64,000 bases of DNA from Jacaranda mimosifolia (Eukaryota > Streptophyta > Magnoliopsida > Lamiales > Bignoniaceae). A program made the position numbers and the translations under genes. The notes beneath the pieces are model-generated. The model had not been told where the DNA came from. It was given only the letters and a program-made list of their open reading frames with translations, and did not search any database. Position 1 is the stretch's first letter, and every line of letters starts with the position of its first letter. The stretch is taken from positions 930,001 through 994,000 of the forward strand of contig CM032125.1 of NCBI GenBank assembly GCA_018894105.1, in the 5' to 3' direction. Positions 1 to 11,944 of the stretch are shown piece after piece.

Positions 1-129
1 GATGGTCCTTGCAATTATATGTAGGATAATTAGGAGCCAGAATTAGTTCTGTTTGATCTAAAAATTGGGAGAACTTTTTGAAGATACAGACAAGCACTTC
101 AATGAGCAAACAAAGATAATATAGAAATG

Positions 130-1560
130 GTAGAAGAAGATGGATATCTGGGTGCTTATGCTATCCCACAAAGTCAGGGCTTTCAGATAGAAATTACTAG
201 ACCATCTATTTAGGCTAACAGTTTTGAGATCAAGCCTACTATTATTCAGATGATCCAGAGTTCAGTATAGTTTGGGGGGTCTCCAATAGAAGATTTGAAT
301 GCTCATTTAGCTAACGTTTTGGAGATTTGTGACACCTTCAAATATAATAGAGTCTCTAATGATGCAATCTGATTGAGGTTATTTCCATTTTCACTAAAGG
401 ACAAAGCAAAGAGTTGGTTGTCATCTTTGCATCAGGATCCGTTGCCACTTGGGAGAATCTATCACATAAATTCTTGGCTAAGTTTTTTCCACCATCACGA
501 ATAGTCAAGTTAAGAAATGAAATCACTTCCTTTGTTCAATTTGATCAGGAAATATTTTATGAGGTATAGGAAAGATACAAGGAGATGCTCAGAAAATGCT
601 CTCATCATGGAATGAGAAAGTAGCTTCAAGTGTAGACATTCTACAATGGATTATCCACACAAATAAGAGGAACAGTTGATGCTGCTCAGGAGGTACGCCT
701 ATGTGGAAAACAATTGGAAAAATATTTGAGTTATTTGAAGAGATGGCAACAGATAATTATCAATGGCCAACTGATAGATCAGCTCAACCAAAGAAAACTG
801 CAAGAATCTATGAGGTAAATGTTGCTACATCTTTGAATGCACAGTGAAAAGCTTTAACAAAGAAGATGGACACACTTGCAAGTATTATAACCCAGCCAGC
901 ACAACAAGTTTAAGCAATCAAAGGCTAATTTATTACTTGCGATAATTGTGGGGATGCACATTCGAGTGATCAGTGTCAACATACTTTGGAGTCCATGTAG
1001 CTTGTTGGGAACTTCAACAGGGATCAAAATAATTCATACTCAAACACTTAATCTTGGATGGAGACAACACCGCATATCTCATGGAGCAACAACCAAAGAC
1101 AATCTTTAGTTTGTAAACCTCCACTACCAGGCTTCTAGTAATAGATAAAACCACCAATTCAAGAAAAGAAGTGATCATTAGAAGATATATTTATACAGTT
1201 CATGACAAAAATGGAAGCAGCAATTTAGAGTCAATCAGCTTCAATTAGAACACTGGAAACACAAATAGGGCAATTAGCTAATGCATTGAGTATGAAACCT
1301 CAAGGAACTTTGCCAGGTGATACTGAGATAAATCCTAAAAGAGAAGGAAAAAAACATTCCAAGGTAATTACTCTAAGGAATGGAAGAGAGTTGCAGGAAA
1401 TTCAAAAGATACCTCAAGTCTAAAAAAAAACAAAAGAACTACCAATAGCTGAGAAAGAAGAGGAGTTAGAGCATAAGACTGAGTCTAAAACCATCACCCT
1501 ACCTCTTCTTTTTCCTCAAAGGCTTAGGAAACAAAAATTGGGCAAATAATTTCAACGAAT
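130..1560 (+). pseudogene. Athila-type gag (degenerate)
   Basis: An imperfect frame begins near an ATG at 128 (MVEEDGYLGAYAIPQSQGF) and continues with several stops into the retrotransposon gag domain at about 290-480, where LEICDTFKYN and LRLFPFSLKDKAKSWL can be read. The 900-1000 stretch includes a CDNCG..H..DQC remnant that looks like a gag zinc knuckle. Gag would form the virus-like particle. Many in-frame TAG/TAA codons and at least one frameshift make it non-functional. The extent is approximate. Confidence 0.75.
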
Positions 1561-1618
1561 TATAGAAGTTTTCAAGAAAATCCAAATTAACATTCTTTTT
1601 GCTGAAACTTTAGAACAA

Positions 1619-2207
1619 ATGCCAAATTATGTAAAGTTTACGAAGGATATTTTATCCAAGAAGAGGCATTTTGGAGAGTTTGGAATAGTGGCTTTAACAG
1701 AGGAATGTAGTGCAATTATTCACAAGAAGTTGCCACCAAAACTTAAGGATCTAGGATGTTTCACAATTCTATGTACCATTGGAACTTGCTTTTCTAGACG
1801 GGCACTGTGTGATTTGGGGGCAAGTATAAATTTGATGCCATTCTCCATTTATCAGAGACTTGGACTTGAAGAAGTTAAACCCACAACTGTGACCTTGCAA
1901 TTGGCAGATAGATTATTCACATATCTAAAGGGAGTAATTGAAGATATTTTAGTTAAAGTTGATAAATTTATTTTTCCTGCAGATTTCATTATTTTGGATA
2001 TGGAGGAAAATCATGAAGTTCATATTATTTTTAGCCACAGGCAGAGCTTTTATTGATGTACAAAAAGGTGAGTTCATCATGAGAGTTCAAGGCCAAGAGG
2101 TAAAATTTAATGTTCTTAAGGTTATTAAATATCCCAGTGCTTCTGATGATTGTTTTGTAGTTAGTGTTGTAAGTAGTCTTGCAGAAAATATTTTTCAAAA
2201 TACCTAA
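1619..2207 (+). pseudogene. Athila-type aspartic protease region
   Basis: Two overlapping frames make one protein region. The first (1619-2056) reads MPNYVKFTKDILSKKRHFG, then TEECSAIIHKKLPPKLKD, then the retropepsin-like core LCDLGASINLMPFSIYQRLG with the catalytic Asp in the DLGAS context, then LQLADR and DFIILDMEE. Near 2020 the frame shifts to the second (1959-2207), which supplies LATGRAFIDVQKGEF. Protease would cut the Gag-Pol polyprotein. Identification is by strong resemblance to Athila/Calypso proteases. The frameshift makes it a pseudogene. Confidence 0.85.
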
Positions 2208-2539
2208 CACACTGACCACCTTGAAACAACTCTACTTTCCTTAGCAGATGTTGACAATGATGAAATATAGGAATTCCAAAATTTTCTAGAAGCTCCACCA
2301 AAGATTGCTAAGCACCCAAATTTTGAAGCTTTGGATATATCTACTTCCTCAGGAATGCTAAAGCCATCTATTGAACAACCACCAACTTTAGAATTAAAAT
2401 CTCTTCCTAATCATTTACGATATTCTTATTTGGGAAAATCTTCTACATTACCTATTATTATTTCATCCTTATTATCTGATGAGTGGGAAGATAGGTTGTT
2501 GAGAGTACTAAAGGAGCATAAAAAAGCACTTGGATAGAC

Positions 2540-3905
2540 AATTGCATATATTAAAGGAATTAGGCCTTCATTTTGCATGCACAAAATCCTACTTGAGGAC
2601 AATCACAAGTGCTCCATTGAACATCAAACGAGATTGAATCCCATAATGAAAGAAATAGTGAAGAAGGAAATCATTAAGTGGCTTGATACATGTATTATTT
2701 ACCCTATCTCAAATAGTTCATAGGTAAGTCCAATTCAGCGTATACCAAAGAAAGAAGGCATGATAGTGGTGAAGAATGACAATAATGAACTTATTCCAAC
2801 AAAGACAATTACTGGATAGCGAGTGTGCATGGATTATAGGAAGTTAAACAAAGCCACGAGAAAGAATCACTTTCCCTTACCCTTTATTGATCATATGCTG
2901 GATAGACTAGTAGGAAGGAATATTATTGCTTCTTATATGGTTACTCATGATACAATCATATTGCCATAGCTTTGGAAGATCAGGAAAAGACAACGTTCAC
3001 TTGTCTATATGGTACTTTCACTTTTCAGAGGATACCTTTTGGCCTCTGCAAATGCAGCAACTACTTTCCAAAGATATATATTAGCAATATTCACTAATAT
3101 GCTAGAAAATTTCCTTAAGATATTTATGGATGATTTTTTAGTTTTTGGAAATTCTTTTGATGAATGTTTGAATAGTCTTGCACTTGTTTTAAAAGATGTA
3201 AAGAAACTAACCTTGTTCTGAATTGGGAGAAATTTCACTTTATGGTAAGAGAAGGAATAGTTCTTGGACAAAGGGTACTCTAGCAAAGGAATTGAGGTGG
3301 ACAATGCAAAAATTGAAACAATTGAAAAACTTCCATCCCCATCATCGGTGAAAGGTATTCATAGTTTTTTGGGACATGCAAGTTTCTATAGGCATTTCAT
3401 TAAGGATTTCTCTAAAATTTCTAAACCCCTATGTAATATGCTAGAAAAAGATGTACCTTTTAGTTTTGATGATGAATGTCTTAAAGCTTTCAATGTATTA
3501 AAAAGGAAACTTGTTTTTGCACCTATTATTATTGTGCCTGGTTGGGATTTACCTTTTGAACTAATATGTGATGCTAGTAACTTTGCTGTTGGTGTTGTAT
3601 AGGGAGAAGATCTTTTATTCAATATATTATGCTAGCAAACCACTAATAGATGCACAGGCAAACTATACCACCACTGAGAAGGAGCTATTGGCTATAGTAT
3701 TTGCCTTCGATAAGTTTCACTCATATTTGGTAAGAACCAAGGTAATAGTATACTAGACCATTCAGCTATCAGATATTTAGTGGAAAAGAAAGATGCCAAG
3801 CCAAGATTGATTAGATGGGTGTTGTTGCTACAAGAATTTGATCTAAAAATTCAGGATAGAAAAGGCTCAAAAAATCAAATTGCTGATTACTTGTCAAGGT
3901 TAGAA
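2540..3905 (+). pseudogene. Reverse transcriptase and RNase H of the Athila-type element
   Basis: The N-terminal RT is fragmentary (2540-3000) with several stops. The palm is readable at 3009-3221 with catalytic FMDD at 3123-3134. The connection/RNase H part follows (3264-3900): VKGIHSFLGHASFYRHFIKDF, then FELICDASNFAVGVV with the first RNase H Asp, then the [15 protein letters not shown] block, then [15 protein letters not shown] at the end. The element would use this for reverse transcription in particles. Frame changes near 3221-3264, 3602 and 3756 show that it is inactive. Only the standard gypsy RNase H is seen, unlike the two Tat elements in this window. Confidence 0.85.
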
Positions 3906-5230
3906 AGCGCAGAAACTATAAATGAAAAGACAATGATCAATGAAACATTCCCAAATGAGCAACTATATGCAGTAGAAGAGAAGAGGGTTCCATGGTATGC
4001 AGACTTGGTAAATTATATAGTTAGTGGAGTTTTTCCTCCAAAAAGTAACTCTCAACAAAAGAAAAAATTTCTCTCAGAAGCTAGGAAATATGTTTGGGAT
4101 GAGTTGTTTCTATTTAGAATTTGTCCAGATCAAATATTGAGGTGTTATATCTCAAAAGAAGAAGTAAGGAACATACTTGAGCATTGCCATTCATCCTCAT
4201 ATAGAAGCCATTATCAAAGTGATCGCATTGCTGCAAAGGTTCTTCAATCAGGTTTCTATTGGCATACTTTATTTAACGATGCTTACACTTTTGTTGCATA
4301 TTGTGATAGGTGTCAAAGAGTAGAAAATATTTCTAAGAAAAATGAGATGCTTCTAAATGCAATATTAGAAGTTGAGTTATTTGATGGGTGGAGTATTGAT
4401 TTTATGGGTCCTTTTGTGCCATCCTATAGGAATCTCTACATTCTTGTGGCAGTTGATTATGTCTCCAAATGGGTGGAAGTTGTTGCTCTACCAACTAATG
4501 ACTCTAAAGTTGTAACAAACTTTTTGAAAAAGAATATTTTTACTTGTTTTGGTACACCTAGAGCTATTATTAATGATGGGGGAAGGCATTTTTATAATGG
4601 ATATTTTGATGCTATATTAGCTAAACACAGAGTTAAATATAAAATTGCTACAACTTATCATCGACAGACAAGTGGTCAAGTCGAAGTATCATAAATAATT
4701 TTGCAGAAAACAGTGACTGCCACTAGAAAAGACTGGTCTAAGAAGTTAGATGATGCATTTTGGGCATATACGATAGCTTATAAAACTACCATCGGGTTAT
4801 CACCTTACAAATTAGTGTTTGGGAAAGCATGCCATCTATTGGAAGAATTGGAACATCATACTTATTAGGCTGTAAAAAAGTTGAATTTTGACTCTCAAGT
4901 TGTGGGGGACAAAAGGTTATTGTCGTAGAATGAATTAGATGAATTTAGACTGCAAGCATATGAGAATGCTAAGTTGTATAAGGAAAAGACAAAGAAACGG
5001 CATGATAGAAAAATTTTAGAGCGTCATTTTGAACCTAGACAATATGTTTTGTTATTTAATTCTCATTTGAAGTTGTTTCTAGGAAAACTCAAATCACGTT
5101 AATCAGGGCCATTTTGCATAACTGAAGTTTTTTCATATGAGCAGTGGAGCTGGAAGATGAAGAAACAAATAGAACATTCAAGGTGAACAGATAGTGAATT
5201 AAGCACTATTAGGGAGGCAATTTTGATAGC
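3906..5230 (+). pseudogene. Integrase of the Athila-type element
   Basis: The longest surviving frame (3780-4694, 304 codons, starting in RNase H) holds the HHCC zinc-binding region at about 4180-4315 (ending YCDRCQRV) and the start of the DDE core. First Asp is in WSIDFMGPF, second Asp in IINDGG (Asn replaces the usual Ser), and the Glu is in SGQVEVS just before a stop at 4692. The C-terminal part continues in the same or shifted frames to about 5230 ([25 protein letters not shown]). Catalytic residues remain, but the frame is interrupted. Confidence 0.85.
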
Positions 5231-5436
5231 CAACAATCCACACTCACCTTGGTTGATGCTGAATGATGCCTGAAAAAGTCAAGTCGATGAATATAAATCA
5301 GGCTCTTATTGGGAGGCAACCCAAATTTTCTCTTTATTATTGTAATGTTTATTTTATTTTTATTTTTTTTAATGATCTAGTTCTTAATTTTTTTCTTTTA
5401 TTTTCTTAAAAAAAAAAGAGTAAGTGTTGATCCAGG

Positions 5437-5690
5437 GTGCAAGAATCTCGCGCCCCAACGTATGGGGGTAAAACTTACATCTTGAGACAGAACACCTTGC
5501 GCCAAGGCGCAATGTTTTTCGTGCCCCAGTGTAAAGGCATAAAAATGTACACGCATTCTAGTATGCCCTGCGGTAGGGCACAAGACATTCATGCCCTGGC
5601 ACAAAGCAGGGGACCTCATGATAGTGTGCCTTGCGCCAGGGTGCAAGACTTTTGCGCCCTAATGCAAGGTGAGACCCAACCTATTCCATA
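5437..5690. repeat. GC-rich degenerate repeat block inside the Athila-type element
   Basis: A ~250-base stretch far richer in GC than its surroundings. Short words such as 'gcgccaaggcgcaa', 'gcgcccc' and 'gccaggg(t/c)gcaag' recur in both orientations about every 40-60 bases. It is open in both directions only because stops are rare in GC-rich DNA; neither product resembles a protein I know. It lies between integrase and the downstream ORF. Confidence 0.55.
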
Positions 5691-5749
5691 ATACTCTACA
5701 CCACGGAATGGGTTTGCACCCTAAAAAAAAAAAATTAAATTAATTTGGG

Positions 5750-6521
5750 TTCTTAGCACCTTCGTTCTGCCCACAACCCATATTCCCTTTCTTCTATTCT
5801 CTTTCTCTTCAAAAACACAAAACCCCATTCCTCTTCCTCATTTCTCTTGTTTTTCTCTCTTCCAAAATTCAAAACACATTTACCTTACCCATTCTCTCTA
5901 CCACCCCCCACCGCCAACCATCACCATATCCACAAACAACCCCCCACCGGCAACATCGAGTCACAATCAGTAACCTTCTGTCGCTTCTTGGTACCTCTAA
6001 CATCATAGTAAGTAAGTTGTTTGCTTGGTTTCTTGTTTAAACTTCCCTTAGATTTAAGAGTTTTTTTTTTTGGGATTATTTACTAGAATTTTGTGGAATA
6101 TGATTGATTGCTGGGGGAAAATTGATTTATGAAAATTTTGTGGGTTTGTGTGAGTTTGCCACCATATTGTTTGATTAGGCTAAAACTTAGTATGGCATTG
6201 ATCTAATATTTGGAAATTACTAAGTTTCATCTTGCCATTGTTGAATGCTTAGATATTGATTCTTGGGAATTATTTGGAAGTATTCATTGAATATTATCAA
6301 CTAGTAGTGATTATAATATTATGGCACATTGAGCTCATTATTGAAAAGGAAATTGAATTGTCTTGAGAAAATTGAAATTTAGTTGGACGGATTTATTTAG
6401 TGGAACTGATAATTTTTTCAAGGTTTTGGATTGAGGCTTTATTGACATATTATTGTTGACAATTTGGAATGATGTTGTTTGATTTTTTTGGCAATAATTG
6501 TGAATTGGAATAGCAATTGAA
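5750..6521 (+). promoter_or_regulatory. Pyrimidine-rich leader with probable 5'-UTR intron before the extra ORF
   Basis: About 5760-5990 is strongly CT/CA-rich, like a plant 5' UTR. A good splice donor (GTAAGTAAG, GT at 6008-6009) follows. A T-rich stretch of about 500 bases then runs to a candidate acceptor AG at 6512-6513, nine bases before the ATG at 6522. This suggests that the downstream ORF was expressed from a spliced message. Promoter location is not resolved; splice sites are inferred from motifs only. Confidence 0.4.
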
Positions 6522-7623
6522 ATGGCACCTAAAGCAAGCAGAAAAAGTTACAAGACAGATACCTCTAGCAGTAAACAACCAATTTTTTATACCACTCGAT
6601 TTGTTTCAGCAGAGGCAGAGACAGTATATTCACAAGTCACCATACATCGACCCTTTGTTAAGGAAGGAAGATTAAGGGAGCACTTAAGCCATGATCCTAT
6701 TAGAAGTCCAATTGTAACACGGAGAGGTTGGCAAAAACTTGTTAGCACACCAAAGGCCGCAGTTATACCAGTAGTAAGGGAGTTCCACAGTAATTTAGTA
6801 TTCACTATTGGAGATATGGTATTTGTGCGAGGTATACAGGTGTCATTTTCTAGGGAAGCTATCAATGCAGTCTCTAAAACACCTGACATTGATAGTGATG
6901 ATGAGTTCCAGCAATTTCTAACTACATAGATAGATATGGAAGCGGTGAAAAATCATCCATGTAATCAAACTGTCAAGTGGAAAATGGGAGCTAACAATCA
7001 GTATAGGCACTTCTTGTGGGTAGGTCTATCCCCACATATCCACCGTTGGTTCAAATTCATTCGTGCCAATCTATTACCAGTTTTCCATTACAGTGATGTC
7101 ACTAGGGAGCGAGCTATTTTGTTATATACTATACATCAGATGATCCCTATTGATATCAGATAAATTATTAATCCTGCTATTCAGAAAGTATCACCTGGTG
7201 GAATATGACATAGTCTAGCATGTCCATATTTGGTATCAGAATTACACGCTACAGCAGAGGTTCAATGGGATCCAAGTGAGGAATTACTACTTCTAGAGTA
7301 GATAATTACTGATGATCAATTGAGGAGAGTTCCACAGCCCCATAAAACAAGATCTAGCCATTCAGAACCGCCATCGATCCATACCACAATGTATAGAAAT
7401 GTTGGAGAATGTGATGAGATAATTATTATCGAACAGCAGGCTGCAGAGGAGCACTGCCAAGCATAACTTTCTACTCAACAACAGTAGTATACGGTGTTAG
7501 CGCAATATCATAACATTCCACTGGAGGATTATCCCACCTTTACACAGCCACCACACTTTGATTTTCCTGCTACTGCAATTCCATCCCTGGAGGCTGAGGA
7601 AGACGATGATGCTGATGATTAAC
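6522..7623 (+). pseudogene. Putative plant transposon protein (Transposase_32-like) carried after pol
   Basis: Starts MAPKASRKSYKTDTSSSKQ and continues with a region resembling the 'putative plant transposon protein' family (PF20167): HRPFVKEGRL, a gW..L motif, PVVREFHSNL and FVRGIQVSFS. An in-frame stop at 6927-6929 is followed by the same gene in 6936-7163 (FLWVGLSPHIHRWFKFIRANLLP) and then by an acidic tail ending EAEEDDDADD near 7620. ORFs of this family often follow pol in Athila-like elements in the sense direction, the place of an env-like gene. Its molecular role is unknown. I see no convincing transmembrane segment. Internal stops make this copy a pseudogene. The family call is from memory of its motifs. 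Confidence 0.7.
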
Positions 7624-8985
7624 CAAGATATATTTTCTTCCTTTCCTTTTTCTTTACTTTTATTTATTTTATTTTATTTTCATTGCTCTCTTTGTCATTA
7701 TGCACATTAATGTCTCTTGCTTCATTGCTTTCTTTATCTTTATAGTTGTAGTATCAGTACTTTGAGGATAAAGTACCTCTCAAGTTTGGGGGGGTTTGCG
7801 CGTCAGATTTTAGTCCTTTATTTTCTTTTATTTTTGTTATTTATTCATTTTTTTAGAGTTCAGTAATTGAGTCGATGTCTAGTCTTCTTGAATCAATGAA
7901 GATATTACCCTTTTAACTTTGTGTTTCATGGAAAACTATAAGTATGGGATGATGGAACTATGCACTTTGAGTAGAAGCAATGCTAGGATGGCATCCCCTA
8001 TTTATGAGCACTCACTTTCTCACTTTAGTTATTGACTTGATTTAGAGGACATTTATACATGAGTAACATAGGCAATACTTTAAATTCTAGAATTTATTTG
8101 ATTTCCTGTCGAGGTGAAATCCTAGAAAACACTGAAATAAGGGAAATGACTTAGTCCATTTTTGACCCGTTTGAGCTTTTCAAGCCTACCAAAAGATATT
8201 ATATCCCTAGGTGTTGAGCCTATTTTAAAGCATCCTTTGTATTTGGTAACTAACTCAACAGCCATTCTAAACACATGGTCATACCAAATAAATCCCACAA
8301 TTGCTTGTTAAGATTTATTTGAGATGGGAACAAATAGTATAGTGCCCATGAGTTTGATTTTCTTTCTTTTTTAAAAAAATAATTAAAAAAAGATGTAGAT
8401 AAGGCCTCATGCACCCTAAAAAAAGTTTTAAAAAAATGTGTGCATAGTGGCATGAGCACCGAAAAAAAAAAAAACAAAAAAAAGGGGAGAAAGAAAGAAA
8501 TTGAAAAGTACTACTATTCAATAAGTTTGGGAGAGTACTAAGAGGTGATGATGAACAAGTACTATGGGTACTGAGTTGGTATTATTCATATCTTTCCTAT
8601 CTTTACCCAAGCCTACATTACAAGCTCTGAAAGTCCTAAACGATCCTTTATTAAATGTATTCTACATTAGTGGAGATAGAGATGAAAAGCAAAGCTATGG
8701 AGTATTAGAGTCGAGTCTTGTACTTGTACATAAATTTATCCGAATTGCCAGTAGCTACTTGTAGAGAAATCACACACATACATGGGGGATTCATTTGAAC
8801 ATTGTATCTACTTATTTGTGCATAGTGAAATCATATCACAATTGCGGTTAACTACTAGCATAGCTTTGAAGTAGTTCTGAGAGTAACGAAAAGAAGTGAG
8901 ATTTTTGTATATGCATTTTATTGTTGATTTGCTTTTCTTAGAGTGTCCTTGAGTCTTTCTGTGTGTTGCTCGAGGGCGAGCAACG
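7624..8985. other. Non-coding 3' region of the Athila-type element
   Basis: T-rich 3' UTR-like DNA. It contains a first purine run near 7781-7795 ('caagtttggggggg'), an A-rich stretch at 8370-8490, and no supported gene. It resembles the long untranslated region that Athila-like elements carry between the extra ORF and the 3' LTR. Confidence 0.6.
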
Positions 8986-8999
8986 TATTGAGTTTGGGG
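8986..8999 (+). promoter_or_regulatory. Polypurine tract of the Athila-type element
   Basis: 'attgagtttgggg' lies immediately before the TG start of the 3' LTR at 9000. This is the usual plus-strand primer site. A similar run near 7785 is too far from an LTR-like end to be preferred. Confidence 0.6.
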
Positions 9000-10203
9000 T
9001 GTTTCTTAAGTCTCTATTAGTATTAATTTTAATATCATATTTAGGACTTAACAAATGATTTTCTCATTTAAAAAGTTATAATTCCTTTGCTAATTGATGA
9101 AAATTTAGAATTGCAGGAATACAAGTGGAGAAATTGTAAAGAGGTACAATTTGACTCAAGTTGATGGGAATGTTTATTGGATGACATGACGTTATCAAAC
9201 ATGGGCAGAAGTGTCTTTATTTATTTGAGTCATATCCCAATTAGAAGGCTCTTTCAAGCAGTTATAAATAGGCCTCTTGGATACTTAGTTTGACATCAGA
9301 GTACAGATTTGGATTCTCCATTTTGGAGATCAGAAGTATTGCAAGGATCTAGGATTCGGATGAAGACAAAGTGGAGATTTTATTCGTCTAGGAATAGAGT
9401 TTATTTTTATTTTTTATTCTGGATTTGAAATGATGTTCCATTTTATTCATGTTTTCTTTGACAATTCAATCATGAACTAATTCGTTACTCTAAGATTATG
9501 ATGGATTCTTTTGAATGAATTGATGCATGATTTTCTTCCATGAAATTAGTAGCACTTAAGATTATTTCTTCTATTGTATGCTTTTTCTATTTGATTGTCT
9601 AACTGGCAGTCAAGTACATCTTTAAACCTTACAGGAGTCTTGGAAAAGAGAATCTATGGATTGATTGGCAATAGAAAACCTTAGGATTAATTGTTCAAAT
9701 CGATGAATTAATTAATTATGAGTAGGATAGGAATATACCTGCTTGCCCTAGGGAGATAGTTGAGTGGGACAACCTTATCCATAATTTAGTTAATTCACAT
9801 AGGAATATAGTGAATTGAATAAATTAGGGATTTGATTGCAGGTAATTTGGAAGAATCCCGTAATTGCATAAGACTCAAGACTAATAACCTATTATTAATT
9901 TCATAGGGATAAAGTTATGTAATCAACTTATTCGATTGATGAAATCATAATTCTAGGCTTCTATATCCTAGTAGAAATTTTAATCAGTATACTTTTTCTT
10001 ATTTTCATTAGTTTAGTTTTAATTCCTATATTATTGATTTTTGTTTAAATAAAACAAGTGTGTGATAAATTAATAATTAGTATCAAATAATTTAGTTCCA
10101 CATGGGATCGACACTTTTCTCATCACTTTATAATTACTTGTTTGCAACACTTGCACTTGCATATCTGTTTGCATAATTTATTTTGCACAATTTATTTTGC
10201 ACA
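9000..10203 (+). repeat. 3' LTR of the Athila-type element
   Basis: Begins TGTTTCTTAAG right after the polypurine tract. A TATA box (TATAAATA, 9263-9270) sits in the expected U3 position. The end is rich in 'atttattttgcaca' and stops where NLR homology resumes (about 10204). The other LTR is outside the window, so the right border is judged from the NLR junction and could be off by tens of bases. Confidence 0.65.
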
Positions 10204-11137
10204 ACCAACGGTCCTCCATAGCTTCTTGCAATTGTTTTTCTAGTAGTTTCCAATTGAAGAGGACAATTTTCTTGTCCAAACACCTTATTTTGAAACAAAT
10301 TCCAACTTTGATCTACATCCATAAAGCGCATCTGATGAAGAGGGCCAGAAAGGTTAGGATTAGTAGCCACATCAAATGCCTTGTGGTTAGCACAATCCGA
10401 CTCCCATTATTATCATCAGGAAATATTATCTTTACATCGTCCCAAGCCTTTGTGCTCCAAATGTCATTTATGACCATGAGATACCTCTTTCCCTAAAAAC
10501 TTTTGTACACAAGTTCTTGTATTGATTCATTAATGGTTTGTCCAAATTTTTCTTCTTTCATGGAAACTAGGAGGCTTGAAACAATTTCTAGCTCACTATA
10601 ATGTTGTGATACTATGACCCAAGCACGAATATCAAAGTGTTCCACAGTTAATGGATCATCATAGGCATTTCTAGCAAGAGTAGTTTTTGCTAATACCTCC
10701 CATGCCAAAGATTGGTATGACTTGGAGTTTGGATGATTCTCCACACAATCGTGCCTTTATTGCCATCAAGAAGTCGTCAAAACCAACTATGGCACCATCT
10801 TTGCTGGTGGGTGCAACTTGCCTTGATGATGACGTACCAACTGAAGAATGCTCACTACTATGCTGTACATCTTTGGCTATGGTGCTATTCTTGAACTGCA
10901 TCGCCTCTTTCGCCACTTTTTTCAACTCATTAAAATTAAACTGAAGCCTAAGTTTTGTGTAGATGCCAATTTTTTTTTTGGTTTGGAGCCATATAAACAA
11001 GCCACTTAGATAGTGTGAAAACTTTCCTGCATCAGACTTCGATATATAGCCGAATTTATTCTAACAAAATATTCAATAATATCTTTTGCTTCCTTTGCTA
11101 CATCCCTGATTCGTCCTTCTAAACCGTTGGCTTTCCT
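10204..11137 (-). pseudogene. R1-like NLR pseudogene 1 (CC end to GLPL only)
   Basis: Read on the minus strand, it matches the intact NLR at 45906-48761 from about residue 95 (GLEGRIRDVAKEAKDIIEYF) through the linker, the P-loop region (VIPIFGMGGISKN, with the GKTT lysine lost), kinase 2 and RNBS-B, down to the GLPL region. There it meets the Athila-type LTR at about 10203. Several frameshifts and stops are present. The first ~95 codons are missing and replaced at 11138 by a non-coding segment that is repeated elsewhere in the window. Its LRR half would lie beyond the left edge or is lost. Non-functional. Confidence 0.88.
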
Positions 11138-11560
11138 TGGAATGACCTTGCATGAACATTCAAGTTTAATTTCAAAATATCACTTTCTGATACTACATAT
11201 GCATTTCTGCAGTGCCATTCAAAGGTTGTCCATTTCCATGCAGCTAATATCATCAGTATGCCCAAAATCAAAGAGAAAAGACATTTTATAAGCATTATTT
11301 TGAAATAAAAGTTGCTCACATCTAATCAACCAGATTATACTAAGTAAATATATCAAATTAACTAAATTATTAGCTAAACCAATCACCATGAAATTGGTCA
11401 TAACATTCTTAACAAAAAATGGCTAGCCTAATTAACAAGTGCTCCATTTAATGGTAGGCTTAAATATTGAGTTCATCATCTACAATTTTAGTGAGCTTCC
11501 ATGCAAAATATAATTTTTGTATGGTTGGCAAGAAAAACCACTTCCTACACTAAGGCAAAG
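11138..11560. repeat. NLR-upstream module, copy A
   Basis: Non-coding DNA that adjoins NLR pseudogene 1 on its 5' side and recurs in the window. 'gaacattcaagtttaattt' is shared with 50299-50317. 'cccaaaatcaaagagaaaa' is shared with ~38194. 'ctccatttaatgg..ggctt' followed by 'attgagttca' is shared with ~38428 and, with changes, with ~44031. This looks like a segmental duplication of an NLR 5' flank. Confidence 0.6.
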
Positions 11561-11944
11561 AAAAAAACCATGGCTATCACCTTATGATCATTGAAAGCTA
11601 TACATATTTTTGAGAAGTTTAGAAAAATAACTCGCAGGTGGCACAGTTGATGACTCGATGGCGGTTAGGGTGGTTAGAAGAGGATGGCTGCCTTTCGGCC
11701 CAGTTGTCGATGGTATCTAACCAGAGACATGCTTCTAGGCAATGAGTGTTAAAGTAGCAAGTTAAGAAAGAGGATCACAAATAACTAGAGTCATCTTTCC
11801 TTCCTAGCACAAAGCCTATAGCTATTCTTGTTAGGAAGGACATGCTACCAGAATTATATCCTATCATGAACCCTCTACCTATTGAGTTTGGATATATATT
11901 GATTAGCTCACCAGAGCCATAATAGAATTAGCGACTAATTCAGA
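11561..11944. other. Spacer between NLR pseudogenes 1 and 2
   Basis: No ORF or repeat with support. It is less AT-rich than the surrounding spacers and is probably the 3' flank of NLR pseudogene 2. Confidence 0.5.

Larger units (their letters stand above)
1..10203 (+). mobile_element. Athila-clade Ty3/gypsy LTR retrotransposon, 5' end outside window
   Basis: Order seen: gag, protease, reverse transcriptase, RNase H, integrase, a further ORF, polypurine tract, 3' LTR. The protease block (CDLGASINLMP, LQLADR), the gag block (LRLFPFSLKDKAKSWL) and the 'gggaggcaaccca' signal just after integrase are typical of the Athila/Calypso group. All reading frames are broken by stops and frameshifts, so the copy is dead. 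Its right end lies inside an R1-like NLR: homology to the intact NLR at 45906-48761 resumes at about 10204. The 5' LTR is outside the window, so no target duplication can be checked. Confidence 0.9.

Noticed and set aside
5398..5691. Open frames on both strands in the GC-rich block
   Set aside because: Stops are rare only because of base composition. The frames follow degenerate repeats and resemble no protein.
8250..8521. Phenylalanine-rich minus-strand frames
   Set aside because: They come from A-rich runs in the Athila 3' untranslated region.
10134..10496. Plus-strand frame over the NLR/LTR junction
   Set aside because: It spans the insertion border and is antisense to NLR homology; no support.
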